Of a stretch of DNA of 64,000 nt, positions 1 to 8,611 are shown piece after piece. A model generated the notes under the pieces. It searched no databases. It was not told where the DNA came from and worked only from the letters and a program-made list of their open reading frames with translations. Position 1 is the stretch's first letter; each line of letters begins with the position of its first letter. The stretch is from Desulfovibrio sp. JY (lineage in GTDB: Bacteria > Desulfobacterota > Desulfovibrionia > Desulfovibrionales > Desulfovibrionaceae): contig CP082962.1 in NCBI GenBank assembly GCA_021730285.1, positions 4,535,501-4,599,500 on the forward strand. The letters are read 5' to 3'. Both the position numbers and the translations under genes were made by a program.

Positions 1-1108
1 TGACCCGGAGGTTGTCGATGAAGCCCTCGCGCTCGAGAATGATGAGATAGTTCTCCCCCACCTCGGGCATGGACATGAGGATGCGCTCGATCTGCATGGG
101 AAAGATGTTGCAGCCCTTGACGATCATCATGTCGTCGCAGCGCCCCTGCAGGCGGTCGATGCGGCGATGCTCACGGCCGCAGGCGCAGGGTTCGGTCAGA
201 AAACGCGTGATGTCGCGGGTGCGGTAGCGGATGATCGGCATGCCCTCGCGGCCGAGGCTGGTCATGACCAGCTCGCCGTACTCGCCGTCGGGCACGGGCT
301 CGCCCGTGGCCGGGTCCACGATCTCGGGCAGATAGGCGTCTTCCCAGACGTGCATGCCGTGCTGCTCGGTGCACTCGAAGGCCACGCCCGGGCCGTTCAT
401 TTCGGACAGGCCGTAGGAGTTGTAGCACTTCATGTCGTAGAGCGCTTCGAGCCTCCGACGCGATTCCTCGGTGTAGGGCTCGGCCCCGACCAGGGCGATA
501 CGCAGCGGCAGCGTGCGCGGATCAATGCCCAGTTCGGCGAAAATGGTGGTCAGGTACAGCGCATAGGACGGGATGATGTGGATGCCCGTGACCTTGAAAT
601 CCATAAGGAGCTTGATCTGGCGATGGCTGTTGCCGGCACCGGCCGGAATGGTCAGACAGCCGAGCTTCTCCGCGCCGCAGTGGATGCCGAGCCCGCCGGT
701 AAACAGGCCGTAGCCGGACATGTTCTGGAAGACGTCGGTCTTGCGCAGCCCCACCATGTGCATGCACCGGGCCATGAGCGACGCCCACCAGTCCAGGTCC
801 TTTTGCGTATGGTAGATGACCGTCGGCGTGCCGGTGGTGCCGGAGGAGACGTGCATGCGCACCATCTCGCTTTGCGGCATGGCCAAAAGCTTGTCCGGAT
901 AGCTGTCGCGCAGATCCTGCTTGGTGGTAAAAGGCAGCCGTTTCACGTCGTCCAGGCTCTTCACACCCGCGATATCCACGCCGCATTCCTTGAACCGCTC
1001 CGTATAAAAAGGCGACTTGGCCGCCTGGGCAAGCGTCCGCTGTAAACGCATCAGCTGCAAACGCTCGATCTCCAGCCTCGAAAGATTTTCCGCTTCGTCG
1101 TAATACAC
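1..1108 (-). CDS. paaK: Phenylacetate-CoA ligase family protein (3' end outside window)
   Basis: About 369 N-terminal residues are visible; the 3' end lies left of base 1. The GTG start at 1106-1108 follows an AAGGAAG ribosome site, and no ATG fits better. The adenylate-forming loop SSGTTGTPTVIYH, the later YGLSEMNGPG segment and the RYRTRDITRF motif are typical of the PaaK family. That family activates phenylacetate or related aryl acids to CoA thioesters using ATP. In anaerobes such genes often sit beside indolepyruvate oxidoreductase, but that neighbour would be outside the window. The substrate cannot be told from sequence. The family call is firm; aryl-acid specificity is inferred. Confidence 0.9.
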   Translation of the reverse strand, partial: MYYDEAENLSRLEIERLQLMRLQRTLAQAAKSPFYTERFKECGVDIAGVKSLDDVKRLPFTTKQDLRDSYPDKLLAMPQSEMVRMHVSSGTTGTPTVIYHTQKDLDWWASLMARCMHMVGLRKTDVFQNMSGYGLFTGGLGIHCGAEKLGCLTIPAGAGNSHRQIKLLMDFKVTGIHIIPSYALYLTTIFAELGIDPRTLPLRIALVGAEPYTEESRRRLEALYDMKCYNSYGLSEMNGPGVAFECTEQHGMHVWEDAYLPEIVDPATGEPVPDGEYGELVMTSLGREGMPIIRYRTRDITRFLTEPCACGREHRRIDRLQGRCDDMMIVKGCNIFPMQIERILMSMPEVGENYLIILEREGFIDNLRV

Positions 1109-1147
1109 GCTGCTTCCTTTTTGAGGAAAAGGTGGAACCACCCAGGG

Positions 1148-1363
1148 TTAACGCATCGCCGTGGCCACATGGCTTTCCATGGGCATCACCAGGCCGTCAT
1201 CGTCGGAGAAATCGCCCAGGCGCTCGTGGATGCGCCGAAACATCGCCGTCCTGTCCTTCTCCGGCATGGCGGCGAGGTCCGTGGCAATCGAAAAAGATGC
1301 AGCGTCCGTACGCTTCCGGACCACTACAGGGCACGAGCCATGTAACTTGGGCGTGTTGGGCAA
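1148..1363 (-). pseudogene. Possible C-terminal relic of a SAM-dependent methyltransferase
   Basis: A 71-codon open frame lies between the ligase start and the dnaB stop. Its last 50 residues, from FSIATDLAAMPEKDR to GLVMPMESHVATA, look like the tail of class I methyltransferases. No SAM-binding N-terminal part can be found in the roughly 110 bases upstream before dnaB ends, and the first residues do not look structured. I read it as a decayed fragment, but a short free-standing gene is possible. The rest of 1109-1472 holds nothing else I recognise. Confidence 0.3.
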
Positions 1364-1472
1364 TCATGGTCTGTTTCTTCCGCGAAAGGGCGACGGAATG
1401 TCACCGGTTTGCTGCGCAGGCTATACGCCCGGCCGAAACCTCGATCAAGCCGCGCGGACTGCCGAAAAAAGA

Positions 1473-2975
1473 TCACATGCCCATTTCGGACGGGGGCGGG
1501 ATATCGGAAAGGTTCTCGAACGCCGTGGATTCCTTGAGAAAGGTCAGACGAACCATGCCTGTGGGGCCGTTTCGCTGCTTGCCGATGATGACCTCGGCCA
1601 CGTTGTCCTCGGGCGTGAGTTCCTCTTTTTTCTTATAGGCGGCGGCGCGGTAGAGAAAGATGATGACGTCGGCATCCTGTTCGATGGCCCCTGATTCGCG
1701 CAGGTCGGACATCATGGGCCGCTTGTCGGCGCGTTCCTCGACCTTGCGGTTGAGCTGCGACAGGGCAATCACCGGCACATGCAGCTCCTTGGCCAGGGCT
1801 TTCAAGTTCCGGGAGATGTCGGAGATTTCCTGTTCGCGCGAATCGATGTGGCGCGCGGACCGCATGAGCTGCAAGTAGTCCACGACCACGAGCCCCAGGC
1901 CGTGTTCGGCCTTCAGCCTCCGGCAGCGGGCGCGCAGATCCATGGTGGTGATGGCGGCGGTATCGTCGATGAAGATGGGCGACGGAGACAGATTGTTGGC
2001 GGCGTCATAGAGCCGCGACCAGTCCTCGTCGTCGAGGCGTCCGCGCCGCAGCTTGGCCAGGTCCACCTTGCCCCAGCAGCACAGCATACGCTGCATGATC
2101 TGCTCCATGGACATCTCCAGGGAGAAGATAGCCGTGGGCACGTTGTGCATGACGGCGGCGCGCATGGCCATGTTCATGGCGAAGGCTGTCTTGCCCATGG
2201 AGGGCCGGCCGGCGACGATGATGAGGTCCGAGGGCTGGAGTCCGGCGGTGTACTCATCGAACTGGTAGTAGCCGGTGGGCACGCCGGTGACCAGCTCCTT
2301 GTTTTCCATGCGTTTTTCGATCAGTTCGAAAACGCGGGTCACAAGGTCCTTGGAGCTGTGCAGGCCCCGGGTGGAGCGGGCGTCGGCGATGGAAAAGATG
2401 GCCTGCTCGGACTCGTCGAGCAGCGTTTCGGTTTCCTGGCCGCCTTCGTAGCAGCGGGTGATGATGTCGAGGGCCGTGGTGATGAGCTTCCGCTGGACGG
2501 CCTTTTCCCGCACGATGCCGGCGTGGTGCAGGGCGTTGGCGGCCGAAACCGTGGAAGCGGTCAGGTCGGCCAGATAGGTCGGGCCGCCGACCTCGTCCAG
2601 CTTGCCGGCCCCGCGCAGGGACTCGGCCAGGGACACCAAGTCGATGGGCGCGTTTTTGGCGGAGAGCCCCAGGATGGCCTGGAAAATGATGCGATGGGCC
2701 GGGGAATAGAAATCGTCCTCGCCGACGAGGTCGACGAGGTTATAGAGGACAGAGTTTTTGAGTAAAATCCCCCCCAAAACGGCCTGTTCGGCCTCGAGGT
2801 TCTGGGGGGGAATCTTTTTTAGGACGTCGGCGGAGACCCGCTCCAGGGCCTGCCCGGTCAGCGGCTCGCCGCTTCCGGCCAGTCCGGAAGACTTCTGGCT
2901 ACGCGGTTTCTTCCTCGGACTGTCCACTGGCTTCTTCGGCCTGCGGCGCGACTTCGGCCGCTTCGGCGGTTTCAC
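1473..2975 (-). CDS. dnaB: Replicative DNA helicase DnaB
   Basis: This is the hexameric replication-fork helicase. The N-terminal domain begins at KIPPQNLEAEQAVLGG. The RecA-like domain carries Walker A GRPSMGKTAFAMNMA and Walker B VVVDYLQLM, followed by the usual SQLNRKVEERADKRP segment. The gene is last in the rpsF-rpsR-rplI-dnaB order that many bacteria share. The start is odd: no ATG, GTG or TTG lies between the rplI stop and the conserved core. The only standard in-frame start found is a GTG at 2973-2975, inside rplI, which adds a basic proline/lysine-rich leader and overlaps rplI by 77 bases. A CTG start near 2880 is the alternative. Identity is certain; the N-terminus is not. Confidence 0.95.
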   Translation of the reverse strand: MKPPKRPKSRRRPKKPVDSPRKKPRSQKSSGLAGSGEPLTGQALERVSADVLKKIPPQNLEAEQAVLGGILLKNSVLYNLVDLVGEDDFYSPAHRIIFQAILGLSAKNAPIDLVSLAESLRGAGKLDEVGGPTYLADLTASTVSAANALHHAGIVREKAVQRKLITTALDIITRCYEGGQETETLLDESEQAIFSIADARSTRGLHSSKDLVTRVFELIEKRMENKELVTGVPTGYYQFDEYTAGLQPSDLIIVAGRPSMGKTAFAMNMAMRAAVMHNVPTAIFSLEMSMEQIMQRMLCCWGKVDLAKLRRGRLDDEDWSRLYDAANNLSPSPIFIDDTAAITTMDLRARCRRLKAEHGLGLVVVDYLQLMRSARHIDSREQEISDISRNLKALAKELHVPVIALSQLNRKVEERADKRPMMSDLRESGAIEQDADVIIFLYRAAAYKKKEELTPEDNVAEVIIGKQRNGPTGMVRLTFLKESTAFENLSDIPPPSEMGM

Positions 2976-3462
2976 CTTCGGCAGCGGCCGGGGCGACCGA
3001 CTCTTCTTCCTCGTAGCCGCCCTGGCGCTTGACGGTCACGTTGACCATGCCGCGCAACTCGGGCAGGAGCTTCACCGCCACTTCGTACTGGCCCAGGGCG
3101 CGAATGGGCTCGTCGAGAACGATCTTCTTGCGGTCGATCTCGACGCCCTGCTCGGCCAGCTTGTCGGCGATGATGGCGGAGGTGACGGAGCCGTAAAGCT
3201 TGTCGCCCTCGCCCACGCGCACCTCAATGATGATCTCGGCGGCGGCAAGCTTTTCAGCCAGCGTCTGGGCGGCGGAGGCCAGAGCGTCGCGCTTGGCCTG
3301 CAATTTTTTACGCTCGTTTTCGAAACGGCGCATATTGGCATCGGAGGCCAGCATGGCCAGGCCCTGGGGGATCAGGTAATTGCGGCCGTAGCCGGGCTTG
3401 ACGGCGACCTTGTCGCCGAGGCGGCCCAGGTTTTCCACGTCCGCGCGCAAAATGAGTTCCAT
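2899..3462 (-). CDS. rplI: 50S ribosomal protein L9
   Basis: L9 binds 23S rRNA near the L1 stalk. The N-terminal rRNA-binding domain (MELILRADVENLGRLGDKV, then the GYGRNYLIPQGLA motif) is complete and is followed by the long connecting helix. The protein has 187 residues, against about 150 usually. The extra part is an acidic Glu/Ala-rich tail after residue 150. It is translated with rpsR and rpsF just upstream, and its 3' end overlaps the probable dnaB start. Confidence 0.96.
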   Translation of the reverse strand: MELILRADVENLGRLGDKVAVKPGYGRNYLIPQGLAMLASDANMRRFENERKKLQAKRDALASAAQTLAEKLAAAEIIIEVRVGEGDKLYGSVTSAIIADKLAEQGVEIDRKKIVLDEPIRALGQYEVAVKLLPELRGMVNVTVKRQGGYEEEESVAPAAAEGETAEAAEVAPQAEEASGQSEEETA

Positions 3463-3473
3463 GGGTCTCTCCC

Positions 3474-3731
3474 TTACATTTTCTTGAGGAGCTCGGCGCT
3501 GTGGGTGGCCGTATAGTACAGAAGGGCCATCTGCCGGGCGCGCTTGATTTCAACGGTCAGGCGGCGCTGACATTTGGCGCAGGTGCCAGTGATGCGCCGG
3601 GCGATGATCTTGCCGCGATCCGTGACGAAATCCTTCAGGATGTCCGGACGCTTGTAATCCACAGGCAGGTTCTTGTTGGCGCAGAAACGGCAGAACTTCT
3701 TCTTCGGGGTGAATTTCTTCTTATAGGCCAT
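3474..3731 (-). CDS. rpsR: 30S ribosomal protein S18
   Basis: An 85-residue S18, the partner of S6 on the 30S platform. It has the conserved [11 protein letters not shown] start, the IDYK-like [13 protein letters not shown] segment and CAKCQRRL. The two Cys-x2-Cys pairs show the zinc-binding (C+) form of S18. It lies 3 bases after rpsF and 11 bases before rplI, so the three are surely co-transcribed. Confidence 0.96.
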   Translation of the reverse strand: MAYKKKFTPKKKFCRFCANKNLPVDYKRPDILKDFVTDRGKIIARRITGTCAKCQRRLTVEIKRARQMALLYYTATHSAELLKKM

Positions 3732-3734
3732 GAG

Positions 3735-4043
3735 TTACGCTCCCTCGGGCACGAACTTGTCGGCGAGCTTGACGGTAATGAACTTCATGATGCCGTCGGT
3801 GATGCGCACGATCCGCTCGAACTCGGCGATGGCCGGAGCCGGGGCGGCAAATTCGAGGCGGGTGTAATGGCCGCGCGTCTTTTTCTCGACGGGATAGGCC
3901 AGATCGCGCATACCCCATTCGTCCACGGTCAGCATGGTGGCCTGCTGACGCTCGAGAACCCCCTGGAGGTTCTCGATGATCTCCTGCCGGTTTTCGGCCG
4001 CCAGCTCCGGAGAGAGCAACAGCAGCGCTTCATATTTCCGCAT
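3735..4043 (-). CDS. rpsF: 30S ribosomal protein S6
   Basis: A 102-residue S6 of normal length, starting MRKYEALLLLSPEL. It contains the RDLAYPVEKKTRGHYTRLEF region that binds S18 and the central domain of 16S rRNA. An AAGGAGGAACC ribosome site directly precedes the ATG. It is the first gene of the S6-S18-L9-DnaB operon. Its promoter must lie in 4044-4236, shared with the divergent phosphatase gene, but I could not pick out convincing -35/-10 boxes. Confidence 0.96.
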   Translation of the reverse strand: MRKYEALLLLSPELAAENRQEIIENLQGVLERQQATMLTVDEWGMRDLAYPVEKKTRGHYTRLEFAAPAPAIAEFERIVRITDGIMKFITVKLADKFVPEGA

Positions 4044-4236
4044 GGTTCCTCCTTATGGTCCATGGCCCTTTCTCGGGGTGAGCCCCCATTGGAAAGAGCA
4101 AGGCGAAGGGGAGTCGTTACCCGCAACCATGCCACCTGTCAAGGTCCTGGGCCGCGACTTGCCAAGCGGACGCGGACAGGGGTAAAAGCTGTCGCATCAT
4201 GAGCCGCCAGGCGGCCCGAAGCCTGCCGAGGAGCCC

Positions 4237-6342
4237 ATGCGCATCCGCACCAAACTGCTTTGCATCCTGCTTGTCCTGACCCTGCCGCCGCTTGTCGTCG
4301 TCAGCTATTACGCCCTGCGCGAGGGCAGGCTGCTCGGCAAGGAATTGGCCGACCACACCTCGCTTTCCTTTCGGCATTCCTCGGAACAGGAACTGGCCCT
4401 GATGGTCGACCTCATCGGCGAGGACCTCAACGACAACCGGCAAAAGCTGGAACTGGCCCTGACCCTGCTGTCCCGGGAGGCCGCCCAGTCCCTGCGGGAA
4501 ACACCTCCGCCCAAGGCCCAGGTCTTCTACGACCGGGATTTCAGCGCCGCCGGCGGGTTGCCGGCCGGAACCACCCCCCTGGCGGCCGTCGTTAACCGGG
4601 GCATCCCGGCAACCGGCGACGCCATTTCCTTCAGCGTGCCGCCCAATACCCCCGCAAAGGCCCATGCCGAGGACGCGGCCAGGCTGTCGCGGCTTTTGCC
4701 CATCTTCCAGTCCCTGAATCGCACCCTTGGCGACAATATGCTGTGGGCCTACGTGGCCCTGCCAAACGGGCTCATGTGTTCCTATCCCGGCCACGGCCAG
4801 CTTCCCGAGGGCTACGATCCGCGCGACCGCCCCTGGTACAAGACGGCCATGGCCCGCCAGGGGGAAGCCTGGAGCATCCTGGTCGACGCCTCGAGCGGCC
4901 GCCTCGTGGCCACGGTCTCCAGGCCCATCCGGGATGCCGCCGGCGAACTTCTGGGCGTGGCCGCCCTCGACGCGCCGCTCGAGACCATGCTGCCGGAAAG
5001 CGACCTGTCGCGCCGCTGGGGCAAGGGCGTGCGGGCGCTCATCGTCCACGCCCCGGACGGCAAGCACCTCGTCGTGCTGGCCAGCCGGGATTTCATGCCC
5101 GCCTCCCACGGCTGGGACACCCCGCTGACCCCGGTGCCCCTGGCTTCGGCGGACACGGCGGCCCAGGCCAAGCTGGCCCGGGACATCGATGCCCACACGT
5201 CGGCCCTGGTCCCGCTCCATGTGGGCGATGCGGACTATTTCGCGGTGCTCAAACCCTTTCCGGACGCCCCGGCCGGGTTGCTCGTGCTGGTGCCCAAGGC
5301 CGCCGTGCTGCACCAGGCGGATTCGGCCGAATCGGCCATCCTGGCCCGCACCAAGCGGATGCTGGCCGTGGTCGTGGTCGTGGCCGTGGTGGCCCTGCTC
5401 GCGGCAGCGCTTCTGGCCTATTTCGGCGCGAAGGCGGTGACCAAGCCGGTGACAGCCCTTTGCCGGGCCACCAGCCGGCTGGCCCAGGGCGACTTGCAGG
5501 CCAGGGCCCCGGTTTCGGGCCGGGACGAGCTGGCCGAGCTGGCCGCCTCCTTCAACAACATGGCCCCGAAGCTGGCCGAACGGCTGCGGCTCAAGCAGGA
5601 CATGCTTCTCGCCATGGAGGTGCAGCAAAACCTCCTGCCCGCCTCCCCGCCGGCCGTGCCCGGCCTCGACATCGCCGGGGGCACGATCTTTTGCGACGAG
5701 ACCGGCGGCGACTATTTCGACTATCTCCAGTTCAACCGCTCCGGCGCGTCCGGCATCGATCTGGCCGTCGGCGACGCCACCGGACACGGCATCGCGGCGG
5801 CGCTTTTCATGGCCACCGGCCGGGCGCTTTTGCGCGGCGGCCAGGGCAACGACCCGTCGCCTTCCGCCCTGCTCAGCCTGGTCAACAGCCTGCTGTGCCG
5901 CGACACGGCCGATTCCGGCCGCTTCATCACGCTTTTTTTCCTGCGCCTGGAAAACGGCGGCATCGGCCCCGAGGGACGGCTGCGCTGGTCGCGAGCCGGA
6001 CACGATCCGGCCCTGGTCTACGATCCGCGAAACGACGCCTTCGAGGAACTCATGGGGCCGGGACTGCCGCTGGGGATTCTCCCCGAGTACGCCTACGAGG
6101 AACAAAGCCGCCCGGGACTGGCCCCGGGAGAGATGCTGGCTCTCGGCACCGACGGCATCTGGGAGGCCCGCAACCCGGCCGGCGAAATGTACGGCAAGGA
6201 CCGGTTCCGGGAGATGCTGCGCTCCCACGCCGCCGCCACGGCCGCGGAAATCCTGGCTGCCGTCCACAAGGACGTGGCCGACTTCCAGGCCGGCGCCCCC
6301 CGCGACGACGACATCACCTTAGTGGTTATAAAAGCTATCTAA
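4237..6342 (+). CDS. Membrane PP2C-type serine phosphatase with Cache sensor and HAMP (RsbU/SpoIIE family)
   Basis: The 701-residue protein has an N-terminal membrane helix (about 7-25), a large periplasmic Cache-like sensor with the DPRDRPWYKTA motif (about 30-370), a second helix (about 374-396), HAMP (397-447), and a SpoIIE-type PP2C domain with GDATGHGIAAALFMATGRA and the terminal RDDDITLVV metal-binding motif. Such proteins dephosphorylate STAS anti-sigma antagonists in partner-switching pathways. A STAS/anti-sigma pair lies about 6 kb away at 12511-13280 and is a plausible but unproven partner. Ribosome site GAGGAG precedes the ATG. The call is firm; the ligand is unknown. Confidence 0.9.
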   Translation: MRIRTKLLCILLVLTLPPLVVVSYYALREGRLLGKELADHTSLSFRHSSEQELALMVDLIGEDLNDNRQKLELALTLLSREAAQSLRETPPPKAQVFYDRDFSAAGGLPAGTTPLAAVVNRGIPATGDAISFSVPPNTPAKAHAEDAARLSRLLPIFQSLNRTLGDNMLWAYVALPNGLMCSYPGHGQLPEGYDPRDRPWYKTAMARQGEAWSILVDASSGRLVATVSRPIRDAAGELLGVAALDAPLETMLPESDLSRRWGKGVRALIVHAPDGKHLVVLASRDFMPASHGWDTPLTPVPLASADTAAQAKLARDIDAHTSALVPLHVGDADYFAVLKPFPDAPAGLLVLVPKAAVLHQADSAESAILARTKRMLAVVVVVAVVALLAAALLAYFGAKAVTKPVTALCRATSRLAQGDLQARAPVSGRDELAELAASFNNMAPKLAERLRLKQDMLLAMEVQQNLLPASPPAVPGLDIAGGTIFCDETGGDYFDYLQFNRSGASGIDLAVGDATGHGIAAALFMATGRALLRGGQGNDPSPSALLSLVNSLLCRDTADSGRFITLFFLRLENGGIGPEGRLRWSRAGHDPALVYDPRNDAFEELMGPGLPLGILPEYAYEEQSRPGLAPGEMLALGTDGIWEARNPAGEMYGKDRFREMLRSHAAATAAEILAAVHKDVADFQAGAPRDDDITLVVIKAI

Positions 6343-6352
6343 GGGAGGAACC

Positions 6353-6386
6353 GGGGGGAAACTTTTCTGAAGAAAAGTTTCCCCCC
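6353..6386 (+). terminator. Palindromic terminator cassette, family T2
   Basis: A perfect inverted repeat, GGGGGGAAACTTTTC with its complement around a 4-base loop. It starts 11 bases after the phosphatase stop and is followed by the tail CCCCCCTTCCAAAGACTTT. A second copy of the same design lies at 9162-9197 in opposite orientation. Confidence 0.75.
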
Positions 6387-6459
6387 GAGCCCCCCTTCCA
6401 AAGACTTTAAATAGTAACGGTTGATCCCCCCCATTTATAAAATTTAGGAAGGGGAGAGC

Positions 6460-6500
6460 GCGAGAGGGGAGAACCCTTTTTAAAGGGTTTCCCCTCTCGC
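6460..6500 (-). terminator. Palindromic terminator cassette, family T1
   Basis: GCGAGAGGGG and its complement flank an AACCCTTTT/AAAGGGTTT core. Read on the minus strand it follows the ferredoxin-nitroreductase gene and continues into GCTCTCCCCTTCCTAAATTT. The same cassette recurs at 22558 and 29582. Confidence 0.75.
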
Positions 6501-6523
6501 ACTTTCTTCCCCTCCTTAAATTC

Positions 6524-7315
6524 TTACAACCAACGCACTGACACGGGATTGCGCGGGGGGACGGCGGCGTAGCGGAACTTCGGGTAGCCGAGCATGAGTC
6601 CGCCGTGGACGGTATGGCCTTCGGGGATGCCCAGGGCCTGGCGCACGGCGGGATCGCCCTTGGCGGCGTAGGTTAAAAGCCCGGCCCAGCAGGTGCCAAG
6701 GCCCCTGGCGACGGCGGCCAGCTCGAAAAACGTCAAGGCGATGCCGCAGTCGGCCGGTCCGAAGGCTATCGAGGCGTCGGTATGGACCACGACCAGGGCC
6801 GGCGCGCCGCGCAGGAAATAATCGCGGCCCCGCTCCCACATGGCCGAATATTTGGCCCGTTGGCCGCCCGTAGCGAAAAAGGCGGAAGTCAGGCCGGCCA
6901 GTGCATGCACCTTGGCCGGATCGGCAACGGCAATCCAGCGGATTTCCTGGACGTTGCTGGCTGTCGGGGCGTAGCGGGCCACGTCGAGCAACTCTTCGAT
7001 CACGCTCCGGGGCACGGGCTTGTCGGCGTAGGCCCGGATGGAGCGCCGCCCCAACAACAGGCCGTCCACGACCTCCGGGGCGGGAAAGCGAACGTTTTGC
7101 CGCAGGCCCGAGGCCGGATTGACGGCGTCCACACGGGAATTGGCCAGCGCGCCGTGGGGGCACACCGCCACGCAATGGCCGCAGGCGTTGCACACGACCG
7201 GATCGGCGGCCACCGGCCCGCCGTCTTCCCCAAGCTCCAGGGCGCCGCTCGGGCAGGCCAGGGCGCACATGCCGTCCTTCTTGCACTTGTCCGCATCCAC
7301 CGTGATCAGATCCAT
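6524..7315 (-). CDS. Ferredoxin-nitroreductase fusion (2[4Fe-4S] domain plus FMN nitroreductase)
   Basis: A 263-residue protein. Residues 1-60 form a bacterial ferredoxin domain with two cysteine clusters (CKKDGMCALACP and CNACGHCVAVCP). Residues 80-260 are an FMN nitroreductase domain (RRSIRAYADKPVP, APTASNVQEIRW, and GLGTCWAGLL near the flavin). Such fusions are thought to pass electrons from an iron-sulfur donor to flavin and then to an unknown oxidised substrate. The ATG at 7313-7315 is preferred over one two codons upstream because AAGGAGG sits at the right distance. A paralogue is encoded just upstream on the same strand at 7596. Confidence 0.88.
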   Translation of the reverse strand: MDLITVDADKCKKDGMCALACPSGALELGEDGGPVAADPVVCNACGHCVAVCPHGALANSRVDAVNPASGLRQNVRFPAPEVVDGLLLGRRSIRAYADKPVPRSVIEELLDVARYAPTASNVQEIRWIAVADPAKVHALAGLTSAFFATGGQRAKYSAMWERGRDYFLRGAPALVVVHTDASIAFGPADCGIALTFFELAAVARGLGTCWAGLLTYAAKGDPAVRQALGIPEGHTVHGGLMLGYPKFRYAAVPPRNPVSVRWL

Positions 7316-7431
7316 GAGCATTCCTCCTTAATGGCGCGACTTGGCCGCGTCCGCGCGGACGCGAAACCAGACACGGCCCAAACCTACTCGGCTTGCCGGC
7401 TTTGACAAGAAGGCACATCGGCGTGGCGTGA

Positions 7432-7445
7432 TACCCTGGAGGGTA
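7432..7445. promoter_or_regulatory. 14-bp palindrome upstream of the ferredoxin-nitroreductase gene
   Basis: TACCCTGGAGGGTA has two perfect 6-base arms around a 2-base centre. It lies about 117 bases upstream of the start at 7315, within the 280-base gap between the two nitroreductase genes. It may be an operator; no regulator is assigned. Confidence 0.35.
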
Positions 7446-7532
7446 CCGTGGGCAGGAGGAAAGCGGCTTTGGGAGGGGCGGCCGGACCCGGGCAGGGAGA
7501 CGGGGCCGGCCGACGGTCCCTGTGGAATGTGG

Positions 7533-7558
7533 CGATCCGCGTTTGCGCGTGCGGATCG
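7533..7558 (-). other. Hairpin after the second nitroreductase gene
   Basis: CGATCCGC and GCGGATCG are separated by 10 bases, forming an 8-bp stem 37 bases beyond the stop at 7596. There is no U-tract on the minus strand, so it is a weak terminator candidate or an mRNA-end stabiliser. Confidence 0.35.
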
Positions 7559-7595
7559 TTAGAAAACCAGGGCGTCTTGGCCTAGGGGCGGGACA

Positions 7596-8432
7596 CTACA
7601 GCCAGATGATCCGCACGCCGGGCGTTGTTTCCGGCTGCTGCGGGGCAAAGCCGGGATAGCCGAGGAAAAGCGCCGCATGCACGGTATGTCCGCTCGGGAC
7701 GGACAAGGCGGCGGCCAGTTCGGACGAACCGGCGGCGGCCCGGACGATCTCGCCGGCAAAGCAGCTGCCAAGCCCCATGGCGGCTCCGGCCCATTCCAGA
7801 CGGGCCATGGCCAGAGCGCAATCCTCGGCCGCCTTGGTCGAGCCGCTTTTCCCGTAGGCCACGGCCAGATGGGGCGCACCGCCAAAGACGATCCGGCCGG
7901 CATCCGCATCCGGGGCCACGCCGTCGGCCAGGAGGCCTTCCCGGCACAGCCAGCGCGCGGCAAGCCCGGTCACGCGGGCCATGGTCCGGGGCGCTTCCAC
8001 TACGATAAACCGGGCGGGGTCCGTACGGCCGTCGGTCAGGCCATTGGCCACCGAGTCGATGAGGTTCCGAAGCTCACGCATGGTCAGCCGCCGGTCGGCG
8101 AAGACCCGCACCGAACGCCGGCTCCTCACGATCTTGGCCTGGGATTCGCTCTCGGCCCGGGAAATGCCGGCCCGGCAACCGCAGGCCGTGCCGAACCGCG
8201 CCAGCACGTTGGACGGCGTAAAAAGGGGCGCGGCCGACACCGCAGCGTTCGCCTTGGCGGTCGTTGTCCCGACCGGGGCGGACGCAACAGACGCCGGGGC
8301 GCTCTCCTTGACGGCGACCGGAGTGGCCGTTGTCTGTTTGGCTTTCGCCGTTTCCGGGCACCGGAAAGGGATACCCCGAATGTACATGATGTTCGATGCC
8401 GTTGCCTTTGCCTCATGCTGCATTGTCGTCAT
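7596..8432 (-). CDS. Nitroreductase-family protein with degenerate low-complexity N-terminus
   Basis: A 278-residue paralogue of the neighbouring ferredoxin-nitroreductase. The C-terminal 170 residues keep the family pattern (SRRSVRVFADRRLTMREL, GLGSCFAGEIV, SGHTVHAALFLGYPGF). The first 95 residues have no ferredoxin cysteine clusters; they are Ala/Thr/Val-rich, with an isolated CGC at about 93-95. Ribosome site AAGGAG is 6 bases from the ATG. The tandem layout suggests duplication followed by loss or replacement of the iron-sulfur domain. It probably binds FMN; its substrate and electron donor are unknown. Confidence 0.8.
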   Translation of the reverse strand: MTTMQHEAKATASNIMYIRGIPFRCPETAKAKQTTATPVAVKESAPASVASAPVGTTTAKANAAVSAAPLFTPSNVLARFGTACGCRAGISRAESESQAKIVRSRRSVRVFADRRLTMRELRNLIDSVANGLTDGRTDPARFIVVEAPRTMARVTGLAARWLCREGLLADGVAPDADAGRIVFGGAPHLAVAYGKSGSTKAAEDCALAMARLEWAGAAMGLGSCFAGEIVRAAAGSSELAAALSVPSGHTVHAALFLGYPGFAPQQPETTPGVRIIWL

Positions 8433-8568
8433 ACCGCGCTCCTTGGGTTTATGGTCATGACACCCGGCCTACGCGGAAAATCACACCCGCACAACGTGAC
8501 GCTTTCCTTTAAAAGCGTGACCCGATACAGCATGAGTCGCTTTCACAACAGGTTTTTCTTGATGTGTC

Positions 8569-8582
8569 ACGCCAGCTGGCGT
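8569..8582. promoter_or_regulatory. Perfect 14-bp palindrome upstream of a receiver gene
   Basis: ACGCCAGCTGGCGT is fully self-complementary and ends 29 bases before the ATG at 8612, in the divergent gap between the nitroreductase and receiver genes. It is a candidate operator. A weaker ACGCTTT...AAAGCGT repeat lies at 8499-8518. Confidence 0.4.
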
Positions 8583-8611
8583 AATAGATATTTAATTTTC
8601 GAGGAGGTCTT

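Noticed and set aside
167-1045. Long plus-strand open frame opposite the phenylacetate-CoA ligase gene
   Set aside because: It is antisense to a clearly conserved protein. Long antisense frames are expected in GC-rich DNA.
4117-6267. 716-codon minus-strand frame opposite the phosphatase gene
   Set aside because: It has Gly/His/Gln-rich composition without domains; the plus strand encodes a typical Cache-HAMP-PP2C protein.
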